From Nectonema munidae (lineage: Eukaryota; Nematomorpha; Nectonematoida; Nectonematidae), in contig JAUIRK010000147.1 in the NCBI GenBank assembly GCA_030549495.1, forward strand, positions 124,001 to 188,000: a stretch of DNA of 64,000 nt, read 5' to 3'. This document shows positions 11,021 to 23,700 of the stretch, piece by piece (position 1 is the stretch's first letter; each line of letters starts with the position of its first letter). Below the pieces are notes generated by a model that did not search any database, was not told the origin of the DNA, and saw nothing but the letters and a program-made list of their open reading frames with translations. The translations under genes and the position numbers were made by a program.

Positions 11021-12582
11021 GTGCCACATTTTTACGATGGCTCAGAAAAGAAAATCTCTGATGAAAAGCGTCAGTTCAAGGATAGTTGGGAATTGAGATT
11101 CCTGGTGAAAGAACAAAGTGGTCGAGTTTTATGTTTAATTTGTAATGACATAATATCTGTTATGAAAGAGTACAATGTACAACGACATTACAGCACTCTT
11201 CATGTCACTGGATATGATAAATACACGGTGAGGCGCGGCGAGTCCTACTCAAAGATCTCAAATCAAAGCTGCGTGCGCGTCAAGAAAAGATTTTCCAATT
11301 AGTGAAGCCTTCGTCTTCTACAACCATTGCTTCTTATGATGTATCACTTTTGATGGCCAAATCAAAAAAGGCATTCGCTGACGGTGATCTCATCAAGCGA
11401 TGTGCAATAGCTATGGGAAAGGCCATGGGCTTTAAAGATGCAGCTCGTGAGTTTGAAAAAATTCCACTCTCGCATCAAACTGTTGCCAGACGTGTTGATG
11501 AGCTTAGCAATTTTGTTCAGGAGAAGGTCAAGAATCAAATTCAGCAATCTGTTTATTTTTCTCTCGCTCTTGATGAAAGCACAGATATAAGGGATGTCAG
11601 TCAGTTGATTATTTTTGTTAGAGTTTGTCCTTTTTCTGGTTCCGGCTTAATCCCACTTTTACCTACAAGGTCTGTGTTTATGGTATTCTTTAGGAGGAAT
11701 ATGGGGGTTTGAAATCCGCGTTACAGAGGTGCCAAATATGACGAGCTAAGGGGAGTTAGGGAGTGGCCCATTCATTGCTTATTCATCAATCGTTATCTAG
11801 TCGTATACGTTTATCGATTATGCGATTCAAATTAATTCATTAGGGTATAAAGTGGCGTCTATTTGTTGTTTCTTAGGTTAGTACAGTTTCGACGTTTCTC
11901 CTTTACTTCGTGTGTACGCATTAGTCTGCTAATAGTTCTAAACTTTTAGAAGCAGGTAGACACGAGGGTTAAGGTTTATTGAAGTAATTTCGAAAGTCAG
12001 CTTCCTCCTGATATTACCAGCCTAAACCTCATTTAAATTTACATGTAACATCTCTTCTCGTAGGTTTCGTAGGGCCCCAACAATTATGCTCTCAAAAGTA
12101 TCTCAAAGTAACTTCTCTTCACTTCCAAGTTGTGATGTTATTTCTAGAGAAATAGAGGACAATAACTCTGCTTTGTTGAAACTCTTGATACCCTGATTGA
12201 AGATTCAAAAGATTTAAAGATTTTCAGGCCTGAGAAAATTCAATGTATTCAATGCTCCGTGCTATTAATATATCGAGCGATAAGTTTGCGAGTTGTGACT
12301 GCAAAGAGAGTTTTTATTAAGCAAAGATACACCCAATCACTCAATTTTGCTCTTCTTTCTGAACAGCTTATCCTAATTTACGCGTTTTGGATTGCTTGTC
12401 AATGTTTGGAAGTACCTACCTTTGTGAAGCAGCATTTTCCAATGAAGTCGGTTAAATCCAAAGAGAGGAATCTACTTAATCAAACATCTCTCGAAGCCTG
12501 CCTTCGTTTAGCCTTAACCTCAGTTGACATTGACACAAAGGAGCTAATTTCCAAAATGACACACCACCTGAATTTTAATTAA
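11021..12582 (+). pseudogene. Broken hAT transposase with BED finger and C-terminal dimerisation region
   Basis: Segments in order. 11021-11302 is a BED-type zinc finger with CLIC and RHYSTLH. 11302-11640 is a GTF2IRD2-like N-terminal core (AKSKKAFADGDLIKRCAIAM, then FSLALDESTDIRDVSQLIIF with the first catalytic Asp of the DDE fold). Near 12365-12450 is the hAT C-terminal signature PNLRVLDCLSMFGSTYLCEA, followed after a one-base shift by SVKSKERNLLNQ. Most of the catalytic domain between about 11700 and 12090 is absent. Family placement rests on recalled GTF2IRD2/ZBED motifs. Not functional. Confidence 0.85.
11700..12082 (+). mobile_element. Possible solo LTR (fossil) inside the hAT
   Basis: A block unlike transposase sequence interrupts the hAT open frame. 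It starts near GGGGGTTTGAAATCCGC, has a TATA-like GGTATAAAG at 11845, and ends near GGGCCCCAACA. The size and the promoter-like motif suit a solo LTR. No target duplication could be confirmed and no second copy is present, so the family is unassigned. The hAT resumes after it. Confidence 0.3.
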
Positions 12583-12961
12583 ACTGTATGTTGTTTTTAT
12601 TAAAAAATTTATTAATAAAAATGCTTCCTTAATATACTTCTTTAAATATTTTTTACGAATATATTTAAGGTTTGATTCTTAATCATACTTGTCAATTATT
12701 TTTAAGGTTTCCTAGTCTACTAACGTTTCTCAAAATTTCCACTCTTTCTTATTCGTAATATTCACATCTTAGCTTCTTTAATACCCGGCAATATTTTTTA
12801 TGATAAATATAAAGGTTCATTTACATGTACATGTTTTACTTTACATCTGGTATGGTAAGACAAGGCATATGTAGAAAAATGTAAACTGCGGCCCGCAATC
12901 TACTTTCCTTTGCCGAATGCGGCCCGCGTCCCCATAAAGTTTGGACAACCCTGATATAGAA

Positions 12962-13730
12962 GAATTAGAGAGTGTACGCTCTTTTTTTTATTTGAGCAAG
13001 TGAGTGAAACAGGTTAAAAAAGTTTCAAATAAAAGAAGAAAAAAAAATCAAAATCTTCATAGGATAAAAATGTATAAACAAAATAAGGCCAACTTTTTTT
13101 TTAAAGGTAATGTTTTTTCCATTGAGAATAAGTGGGAAGAAACGTGGTGTAGTTGGATTTCGAGTTTGGAATACTTGATTCTAAAATATTTACTAGAAAA
13201 TAACAGCCAATATTCTGCTGATAAAAAATATAGAACAAAAATAACACTGAAAAATTTTTAAGGATAAAAAAGTGTTCAAAAGTTATAAATTACAATGAAA
13301 TAACTTTCGCAAGTATATAATAATTTTGATTGGTTAAACCTAAAATATAATGTTCAGCTTTGAAAAGAGGTTTCCTTCTTTTTTCTACGTACTTTAGGGT
13401 GAAAACTTTGCGTATGTGCTACTCGCGCATCATGCCACATTTCAAACCATTTATTCAAAAAAATAACACTTCAAACGCCAAAAACTTAATCATACTGTTG
13501 GAAGATAAAGTGCCGCAAATCATTATTACATTACCATTTAAGTCTAAAATATATCCCTTAAATTTTTATTGAAGATATATTAATACGAATAGATTCTACG
13601 CCTGGGGCGGACCGTCCTTGTCTTGGTACGCCACTGTTCTTACCCAATATCATGATTGAATAATTATAAAAAAATTCTTTTCCTTCTCCCCAAAATTGAA
13701 ATTCGCATGATACACCAGATTTATGCAGTA
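12962..13730. other. Non-coding stretch, nothing recognised
   Basis: AT-rich. The frames at 13004-13261 and 13360-13572 are lysine- and asparagine-rich with no motif and look like chance openings. Confidence 0.4.
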
Positions 13731-13734
13731 TATT

Positions 13735-13835
13735 AGTGGTCTGGCAAGACCACTGAGACAAGAGAAAAAGAAAGAAAAGTATATGAAACATAGAAGGCAT
13801 ACGTGGTTTTATATTAGTGGTCTGGCAAGACCACA
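13735..13835. repeat. Two hairpin-forming copies of a 20-bp palindrome
   Basis: AGTGGTCTGGCAAGACCACT at 13735-13754 and the same word with a final A at 13816-13835, 81 bp apart and in the same orientation. Both are preceded by ATATT and followed by GAGACAA. Each copy is an 8-bp-arm inverted repeat. They may be the end of an unrecognised short element. Confidence 0.6.
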
Positions 13836-14763
13836 GAGACAATAAAGAACTTAACCCTAATTTTCACTCCTGCATTTAACATTAAGGGGGGGGGGGGGTT
13901 GAATTTCTTCTTGATTTTTTTTTTGGAAATTTAGAAGAGGGTGGAAAATCGGCGTTACACCGATCTATACTTTTAACCTATTTAGTACGAATGTTCCCAA
14001 ATAAAACGCCGACTCCTTCAGTAATCTCTATTTAATTCTATTCAAAGCAAGAGTTTTTTTGGAAACTTTGGTACTAAAGTTTTGTGCAAAAACAAACCAT
14101 TCACCTATATATTTTAGGGGTCATAACACACGGCTGATAACTTTATTATGAACGCCTTCTAGTGCATTTCTTCTATTAACTTATTAATATGAGTCAAGTG
14201 AATTACACATTGAAAAAAGAAGGTAGACAATGTATATTCCAAATATAATAAATATCCTCTTTCCATAGAATGCACATAATTCCTATATTAATCTCTAAAA
14301 TTCAAAACTTAAAACTAAATAGAAAAAAATCTAAATCCATTAATGTCAAGATAAATAAAAGATTACAACAAATTGAATTATAAAAGCATATTTATTTATA
14401 GAATATTTCACAAGTAAAAGAAACTAGTTTTAAAATGATCTCTAATGTCATTTATGGAATCACTATTGAAGAGTCTCTCGTATTTATCGTATCGTAGAAA
14501 TAAAATTTTATTTAAAAATACTGATAACAATAATAAATGATCACAAAATTTTTATCAAAGAAATTATTTTGCATTTCTGAGAAATGCCGTAAGCTTATAA
14601 ATAAAAGAAACTTGTTTAAGTAATTTTAAGGATCATAAGACAAAATTGGTAGAAATTATGAGAGTATTTGAACATTTGAGAGCTTCCCCATTCACTTCTC
14701 TTGATTGAAAGGAAGACATTTTAGGAGTTGATGGGGATGGGATGGGAAGGAATCGAAGAGATT
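13836..14763. other. 3' flank of the Ly6-like gene
   Basis: Lies downstream of the minus-strand Ly6 stop at 14764. GC-richer sequence continues from 14763 to about 14680 and is probably 3' UTR. The poly(A) site was not fixed. A run of G lies at 13886-13895. Nothing else recognised. Confidence 0.4.
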
Positions 14764-17700
14764 TCAGAGAGTACAGAGCAGTAGACTCAGGAAAAGAAGA
14801 ACGTAGTAGATGCTGTAGTTGGTAGTTGAGCTGTGGTTGCATCTGTCTTCATTCTTGCAACAATACGTCAAGACATCGCCTTAAAAATATCATCTACTAA
14901 AACTAAATCTTAGTTCGCATCTAAATCTTCCATTCTAAAATTATTTAAAACAAAAGATAAAAACCCAACATAATTAACCAAAAGTGACTTCTCACGTTCA
15001 TAAAAATCAGCATTTTTCGAAGTGCATCACGTGGGTAGAAACCTATAAAATTTATTATAGTATGACTTGATTTGACAAATTTCTAATTCACTATGTGAAC
15101 ACTTTTAAAAATTCTTCACTCCCTTCCATATTCATTTTTTGGCTTCGAAGATGAAAATAGAATTGAGTTTGAAAAAAGAAATCTTTCTTCCTATTTTCTG
15201 CTAATCCTCTTATATTCAACTACATATGGATCTGTATTTCTGTTTTCATCTTATCATATGCTCATGCACACACAATTTATCTGTCGCTTTTAGCAAGTTT
15301 TGTCTCTATTGTACACTACATCATATTATTATTACTAGTGTTATTGTATTTATAAGTCATTCTCTCTCTTCTCGTGTTCATTTAACGATTGGTTTATTTA
15401 TCTGAAGAAGACCAGATTTTCAACTTGTTTGAATAAAAGTTTTACTTCTTTTCCTATTATATTCCTCGCAAATGTTATATTTTTAGCGAAATTTATAAAA
15501 ATTAATTTGTAGGTCCCCTTTTTTACCTATTAGTTTCAACTGTCAACTTATTTCTTTCCCGATTACCGAAAAAAGGGGGAAATGGTTCCACCGCGTGGAA
15601 AGAGGAGAATGCCTCTTCTTGAGGGACGGAGAATTTCGGAGTGCGTTCGGGACTCTGGTAAATACAAACATTTTAATTTCTAATTCTGTGTTCCAAGTTA
15701 AAATTGAAATGCTAAATTTTTGAAAAAATTAAATAGAAAAAAATTTCCTTAATTATGAGTTTAATGGGAAAAAACGTAAAACTTAGAAAAAAATGGGTTT
15801 AAAAAAATGAAATTGAGTTAATTCAATACTTCAATATATTGAATTAATTTTTAAAACAGATGAACGTTGAAGAAAAAGAACTTCATGTGTTTTGGGATAT
15901 TTTGAAATGTATTTTGAATATTGGGATGTTGTAAGCAAAAATAACTTTAGAAAATGATTTTTTTTTACAATTTTAAATTTTATATAATCATAACATGAAA
16001 AATAGAAATTTTAGAAAATTAGAAACAAAAAAAAATTTAAAAATAAAAAATGTCAATCAATATTCACCTTAGATTAATGTTAGAAAAAGAAAGTTCCCAA
16101 ATTACAAAATTTCACAAGCTAGACTAAATAAAAAACATGCCAAATAAAATTCGTACAAAATCACGAGCTAGCATTCAATTAAAATTCATCGAATTTTGAT
16201 TACTCCTAAATCCGACCAGAAACCCCAAATTATCGCGTACTTTTGAAACAGTTTAAAGAAAAGCTTTGTAGCTCACAAAATAAGAGGTATTGGAAAAACC
16301 GCTTCGTTTTAAGTAAATAGTAGCGGCTTTCATCGTTTCCCAAATCACATAATGTATTTTTGATATTATTCTTTTATATAATAAATAATAATTGATTAAT
16401 TTTATTAATAAAACTAAAAAATATTTTCCCTCATTACAACTATGAACGAATTTATGTTTGGAAAAGAAGATCAAGATATTTTATATGAAGAGGGATTTGA
16501 AGAAGCTGTTCTCCTCGAATAAATGAAATGAATTGTTACCGTCAACACCACTTTGGCATTGCATCAAGCAAGTTCTGGCTGTTCTCCATAATTCATTCTT
16601 TGTTTTAAAGTTCACTTTCTGAAGAAAAAGAAATTACGCATATAATTTAGTAATTAAGGGTTAATTCAGCTTTCTTGGATAGACTAAGTAACAATCTAAC
16701 TAACGAAAAGAAAAACGTGGAAATGATCTGGCTTGCCCTTTAAAAAGGCTTGTCTTGACCTTTTTCTTTGAAAAAGAGCTGAGGTTAATAAATAAGGCAT
16801 GGTGTTAAAAGAACGATAGTGGGACAGTAAGGAATAAAAAAGGTACAACTAAAAAGAAAGATCATTTTCTTTTATCACGTTGCCCTAAATTTGGATACTT
16901 TCAACATGCGGTCTCAGAGTCCGAGTTTTTAAAGGGATAGGAGAGTCTGCGGCGGTATTTAAAAAATATAGGAGTGGGGATTTTTTTATGTGTTAAATTT
17001 TTTTTAAGTATTTTAAAAAATAAAAAAAAACAATTTTGATTTTTGTAAGCATACGGAGTTGTCCTTGTTTAGTCGAAGCTCAAAGTAAGAAGTGAGTCTA
17101 AATGCGTTGAATACGGATTTTTAAGGTAGTTGGAGTCAGAGCGGGATATTTTTCCACCGACTTCATAACCCTAATTTCCACATCTATTAGATCCCTTATA
17201 TAACAATCCAGACTGTCTTCTGGTCTTGCAAATGTATTTTATTATTTGCTTTTACAGATTTAGATCATTGTAAGCTTATTGAACATTTTTCCTAATGTAG
17301 ATGTTGCACATGTACTATGTTGAATATTTTTACATTCTAAATAATATCAAAAATTAATTAAATTTTTCCAAATATACTTGAAAATCAAAGATTTTCAGAT
17401 ACCAACTGCTTATGCAGGGAGTGAAATAAAAGAATAAAGTTGTTTTATAACAGACAAGCGCATATAGGTGGGGTGGACATTTGATTTTTAGACTAAGCAG
17501 ATGTGATGGAGTCGATGATGATGATGATAATGATGATGATGATGTGCTGAGATGCTGAAGGAGCCAACCACAAAACCGACGATGCTCAAATGAGAGATGA
17601 TGAATTGATGAGAGCAATCATGGTATCGATAAGCGGGGATCGAGCGAATGCACTTTTATAAGTGAAGCATTTCGTTTGCACAACATCATTATTCCTCACA

Positions 17701-20700
17701 AGGCCACCAAGTTATTATTTTTGAGGGAAAGAGTATTATACTCTGCGATTTCATTCATAAATTTGACTGAGATGTATAAAAAATTATTTATGATTACAGA
17801 TTTGGACATTATTAAAGTTTATTGATTTGGATGCCTTTTTATACAAAAAAGTTTACACACAACCTCCTTACAAGCAGCCATCATATACACTACTGGAGGA
17901 GAAGAAGAAGAAAGGAAAAATAGATATTACATACGTTTTCCGTACACTTTTCTACTCGCATGCGTAGTTGTGTTTTTTGATGACACTCTCTCTACCTCCT
18001 GCACCATGCTCACTCTCAACTTTTTCCCATTATTCATGCAATGTATCTCCTATCTCTAATAATAAATGGTTTGAAGGAGAGTTTCAACGTGTACACCAGA
18101 TTTCGTAAACAACTATATAAAACTAGAACCTAACGAACAAAAAGCAGGATATTGGTCACGGGTTTGAGGGATAGATCAAAGCTGGAAAATAAAATAAGGT
18201 GCTTTCAAAATATAATAATCAATACGTATTTCCCAACTAGTTTCGACAGTAGACTGACTGCCTTCTTTCAGAGCAGATATAATTTCCTACTTTTTCTTCT
18301 AAGAGCAGTTGATATTCTATTAGTTGGGAAATTAATATTTTGAAATGACGTCAATTAATAACTCATTTAAGGCCAAGCAAAGCAGATAATATCTAAAAAA
18401 ACGCAGACGATTTATATTCAAAGTCATTGAAAAAAGCAGACGAAGATGAAATTACTTATGTTCCAAAATAGGAACATTGGCCGTAAATGGGTTAATTTTC
18501 CTATTTTTACTTCTATCTGCATGCACTGAACCTAATTCCAAATAAAAAAGCTTTAAACAAAAAAAAATCTCTCTAGACAACGCACTACCATTAAAATCTC
18601 AAGGTTTTCATAAATTTATTCTTCGTTTAAAATTTCCTTTAGTAACGATGGAATTAAATGTTTTCTTCTATTGAATGTTACTACTGTAAAAAACTTTCGT
18701 TTACTTTTTTGGGAGAGAAAAAATATAAGAAAAGTTAGTTTAGTTTAAATATGAAATATTAATGAAAACATTATAAGTCTTTTTTTCACTATAATTAAAA
18801 ATGAGAATGGGATCTTGCTTTTTCCATACTTTAAATAAAAATTATTAAAACAACAAACTTCCAGCTATAGTTTAAATTTCTTCCTATAACATTGATTAGA
18901 AGTGAAGTTGAATAATTCTGGTTTATACAACATATTAAATCAGGCTTACCAGATGTCATGGTTTCCGAGATTGTCTCGGTTTTGACTTCGCTTAACAACA
19001 AAATTCCGAGGACTTATAAAAATCCTGATTTTTCATTCACTAATCTTATGTGTCAAAAAAGGAATTTAGAAAAATTTATCTCTTTTTTTAGTATAAAACC
19101 TCATCTCGTACTTTTAAAGTATTTTTCATATTAAATATTTTTGTAGGAAATACAAATTTTTGTTCTTTGCTTTTTTCAATACCCTTTGCCCCGGTTTGAT
19201 AATGTCAAAATCTCGAAACACTATCTTAAATGAAAGGAGTCAATTAAAATGTCAAAAAAACAATTGTCTAACTTTTGGGAGAAGAAAAAAAAATATATGG
19301 AATTAAGAGGATTGTAATTGCTCAGCTTTAATAAAATCTTAATGGAAGAGTGGTCAAGGACAAAGCGCACAGCTCCCAAATTGTAAGCTCGTATTCGACA
19401 AAAAGAGTGTTCGATTCCTTTGCAAAATTGAGATTAGGATTATCATCTTAATATTCACATTGGAAGAAAATCCTTTTACCTCAACTCTTTGAGGACAAAA
19501 TTTTGAAGAATAATCGCCTTCAAAGTAGGTGACTTTGTGTTCAAAATTTTGATACCATTTACCCTTTAGAAAGTTAAATGACACGTTAGAGATGCAACAA
19601 GCACTCCAAATATCGCGATGGATACTCAAACAATGATATATGGCGGTAAAAAAATATTCTTTTCCGAGGGCTATTTTACAGGGTAAATCAATAAGTGTGG
19701 TTTGCTTTGAAATCACTTCAAATCGCAAATATAAGATGCAGCAGCACGTATTAGCTACACCATTTGCCTTCCCATATTGAATTTAATTCCCAGAAAATAG
19801 ACGAATCATCTTTGGAAAATAATCGCAAAATCTCGACTCAGTTAATATATCATTAAATATCATAAACGAACAAGGATGATGAAAGGGAGTTTATTTGACC
19901 GGGAATACTATAGATATTTTTCCTCGTATTTCTAGAATGTCATACATTTTCTACACTTTAATTAAAGATTTTCAATGAATTTTAAAGCTGTGTTCATGCT
20001 TGACTTGCAATTTGTTAAACTATGTTATTTAATTCAATAAAAAATTAACACACACATCATTTAAAACTTAAAAAGTATTTGATAAGAAATTCTTATTTTC
20101 ACTTATTTAAAATGTTTACTTACACTTTTTGCTTTATATAAATTTTTGAATCACGTGAAGAAAAACCATCCTAAATGTATCATATAAAGAAAGATCACCC
20201 CAAAAAACGGTAATATATAGAAAGACTTATTTACTTTATTTCTTTATAGTATGGTTGTAATTAGACTTATGTTTTATAAGTCATTACAGTTAAAGGGGAC
20301 TGACCTTTTTACGCAATCCTCTAATTTTGTCGTAATCTCACAAATTTGTCGCAATTTGTGAGATTTCGAATTTGTCCTAGTTTTAGGTAATCTTTTTTTT
20401 ATTTCACTTTGTTTGCCTCAATCCCCTAAATTTGTTTAATTCGACTAAATTTCGCAAAATTTGTCTCATTCTTACGCAAAATTTGTCTCAGTCTTGCTTA
20501 ATTCCATAATGTTTTTGTGATCTATCAATTTTTTCCGTTTTTTTGTAATCTTTCTTTTAATTTTACTTTTATAAATTTTAACCTAAATTCTAAAATTTGA
20601 AAAAATTGAACTATAATTTTTTGCAATTCCTCAAAATCTTCCTAGTGGCGAAATCTCTAAAAAAACATTTCACTTGAAATTTGGGATAAATTTGTTAGAT

Positions 20701-23700
20701 TACAAAAATTTTACGAGATTGTAAAGGATTGCGACATAATTAGGGAGATTGCGACAAAATTTGGAGGGATTGTGACAAAATTTGGAGGGACTGTAACAAA
20801 ATTTGGAGGGATTGTAACAAATTTGGAGGGATTGCGACAAATTTTGGAGACATTGCGATAAAATTTCGAGGGATTGCGACAAAATTTGGGTCACTAACAC
20901 ATAAAATTAAAGAAAAGTCTAAAGTAGCTATCATTCCAGCTGGATTAACATCAAAGGTGCAGCTATTGGACCTTACTGTTAATCGTTCGTTCAAATCCAA
21001 AGTAAGTAAGAATTGGGAAGATTGGATTATGAGAACATTAAACACTACTAAGTCAAACAATATTAAGGATTGTTGCTATAGTTTTTGCCGCTAACTGGGG
21101 GATACTATTTTCTAATGGATTATTTCCTTCTAGAAAGAGGTTAAAGTTGCAACCCTTTTAAATGGCTTTCGTGTTTGCTTCAAGAATATGACAATTTTCT
21201 TCATATCCAAGAAAATGAAGCATAAATGTACGAGCATAGTCCAAACATTTGAAAAGATCCTGAACTTGTCGGATTACATGAAAAGTTCACTGTTATTGAT
21301 GATGAAAATTGTAGTGATTTTGAACCAAATCGAGGTGAATATATAAATATCCGCAAATGAAAAGGTTTTTAGTCGTACAAGCTGCACATGGTATTAACTG
21401 CATGTCAAATATTCAGCCTTTTTACATTAAAAGCTGCAGTTATTTAACTTAAAATGTAAAATGGGTTTTCTAAATAGAAACTCTAAATGTTAATGGAATC
21501 TAGAAAAGGTCTACTACCTACACTGTGTCATTTGAATTTATACGTTTTCTTATTTTAATGCTTTATACATTTGCATAGTTAAATTATTTTGAAAGAACAT
21601 CGTCATTTCATTTTTTATTTTTTTTTTCAAAATTTAAAATATTTGTTTTTTAGATCTTTTTATTTATATCTTATAAACATTTCAAATAAAATTTTTATAG
21701 AGCCTCGCTTTTCAATAATATTTAAAACGATTTTTCCAAAAAACGATTTTGCGCGTTTTGATAAAAAAATTTTTTAGGCCATTGGAGTGTAAACCGGTTA
21801 ATCGTTTGAGGACCAGTGTGACCCCTGTGTCACACATAATAATAATCACCTGCTTTAACGATTTGAGGAAGCGGATTTGGATGACTAATTTCATAAGTAA
21901 AAAAGGATGGATTTAAAGTTGAAAAGGTATATTTAAAGCAAAGATTTTCCAATTTTTGGTGCACTTGTCTTCCACTGATCTTCAAAGGGCTATGTTACTA
22001 TATATTATAAAAACTCTTTGAAAAAGATAGCAGGGGATTAATTCCCAAGAGTCTAATCTAGAATAAGATTATTGTAGTTGTTAACTAGTTAAAGCGTACG
22101 AAATGTGTTATGAAAAGCGTAATAAAAGAAAGACGAGAATTACTAAGCTTACATACAGCGCAATAGCCTTGACAAGCAGTGATATCGGATTTGTGACTGT
22201 CGAAAGGATCTGGGCAGTACTTGCTTCTAACGCCCAACTTGCTCAGTATGTCAATTGGCCATCCAGGAAACTGGCCACAAGTATAACACTCCATAGTTGA
22301 CAACGCCAGTATTGTATTCGGCAAGACTTTTAAAAGTATTCAATACATGTAAAAGAATATGGCTAACGTCTTTAATATTTCCCAGAAATCATAACTTTCG
22401 CGCATTCTATACACTACTGTTCGCCAACTCTTGGTCCGAAAAATATTTGAATTTTTAATACTTTTTGTTCGTATATTGGAAAATTATACCTCACTTCAAT
22501 CATTATATTGTTGGAAAAAATATTTCAACATTTCCCAATAAAATTACTAACCGTTTAGGAAGCTCAAGACTATCGCAACTCAGCGACACGTCGAGTCCAA
22601 CTGAGAACATAACAACTTTTCAAGTGCAACACGTAAAGAGTGACAGATGAGGCTCAACTTTAATTCGTCTAGAAAAAAGTTTCCACTTAGTGATGAAGAA
22701 GAAATATAAATGAGAAGTTGGGAACTCCAAAATCAAATAACATTACGCCCATATTTCATTAACTTTATAATAAGCTTCAACTTATGTAACAGATATAAGG
22801 GTTATTTTGTCATGACCGAGTGAGCACTCTTTCTAAAAGGGATTTATCTGCACATGGAGAAGATTGTTATTATAAAGCGATGGGGTGTTGATGAAAACAT
22901 TTTATAAAGAAGCTTTATGCAGCAAAATCTTATTGGTTTGAGAATGCTACAAGGATGAATTGGATCTAGAAGTATTAAAAGATTAAATCTGATGTTTTTG
23001 TTTCGGGGCAAAGAGAGAGAGATATGAAGAATAAAAAAGACAAGCTTAAATACTCGTTTTGGTTTACGTGATTTTGCGAAGTTGACGTGCAATCATAATG
23101 CCGCCCTCTCATTGTTATTATTTTCATCACTTATGTCATGTATGTATTAACCCCACGAGGTTATCTTTTTTCTTTAATCTTTGTCAATTAAGACTTTTGT
23201 TCAGTCATTTTTTGTTTTTAACTTTCAAAATTCCATCTAATAGCATTCTCAAAAAATATCTGCAAAACGTAATCCACCAAATCTCATCCAAAAATTTTCT
23301 CTTTGCTTTTATATGTTCTACAAAATTGTATTTCGTAAGGACAAGTGTTTTTGATCTGGGTTACGTCACAATAGCATAGACCTAGCCAAGGGCGTCGAAT
23401 CCCCTGAACAAAATTTGGTCTTCTGAAGAGAAGTTTTTATCACAAAATATTATTTCCAGATTTTACGCTGTGATTTCTTCATGGTTTTTTTGGAGACTGA
23501 TCAAAGACGCTTATTCAGTTAACATTTAAAAGATGAATGTTCAAGTCGAATTATAAACCAAATCTGAAATATTAAAAAACAAGGAAAAGTAGATCTTTAT
23601 AACATTGGGTGGAAAAATATATTCAACGAAATGTCTTGTCGTTATCGTTTTCGTAAATTTTAGTTCGTTACGTTATAAAGGAAAAATCAAAGAAAGTATC

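Larger units (their letters stand above)
10776..12953 (+). mobile_element. hAT element (GTF2IRD2/ZBED-like), 2.18 kb, perfect TSD
   Basis: Terminal inverted repeats CAGGGTTGTCCAAAC and GTTTGGACAACCCTG, with the identical 8-bp target duplication ATATAGAA at 10768-10775 and 12954-12961. GC-rich subterminal words (GCGGCCCGC) recur just inside both ends and are candidate transposase-binding sites. The perfect duplication means a recent insertion, but the transposase inside is shortened and broken. The element therefore either moved with help in trans or decayed quickly. It also appears to contain a solo-LTR-like insertion (11700-12082). Confidence 0.95.

Noticed and set aside
16900-17170. GGAGTC-rich patch resembling a known low-complexity arthropod repeat
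   Set aside because: No terminal repeats, duplication or second copy in the window to support an element call.
19345-19425. tRNA-like sequence with a GTTCGATTCC B-box
   Set aside because: No acceptor stem pairing and a poor A-box; at most a decayed SINE head.
19354-19728. 124-codon minus-strand frame with several cysteines, considered as a middle Ly6 exon
   Set aside because: Cysteine spacing does not fit Ly6, phases do not join, and a better middle exon was found at 16618-16540.
22559-22650. Plus-strand exon-like stretch after CCGTTTAG, reading SSRLSQLSDTSSPTENITTF to a stop
   Set aside because: Attractive acceptor and composition, but no upstream partner exon on the plus strand was found. 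Too short to support alone.
23098-23379. 93-codon plus-strand frame
   Set aside because: Phe/Leu/Ser-rich AT-driven translation with no motif; it lies in the first Ly6 intron.
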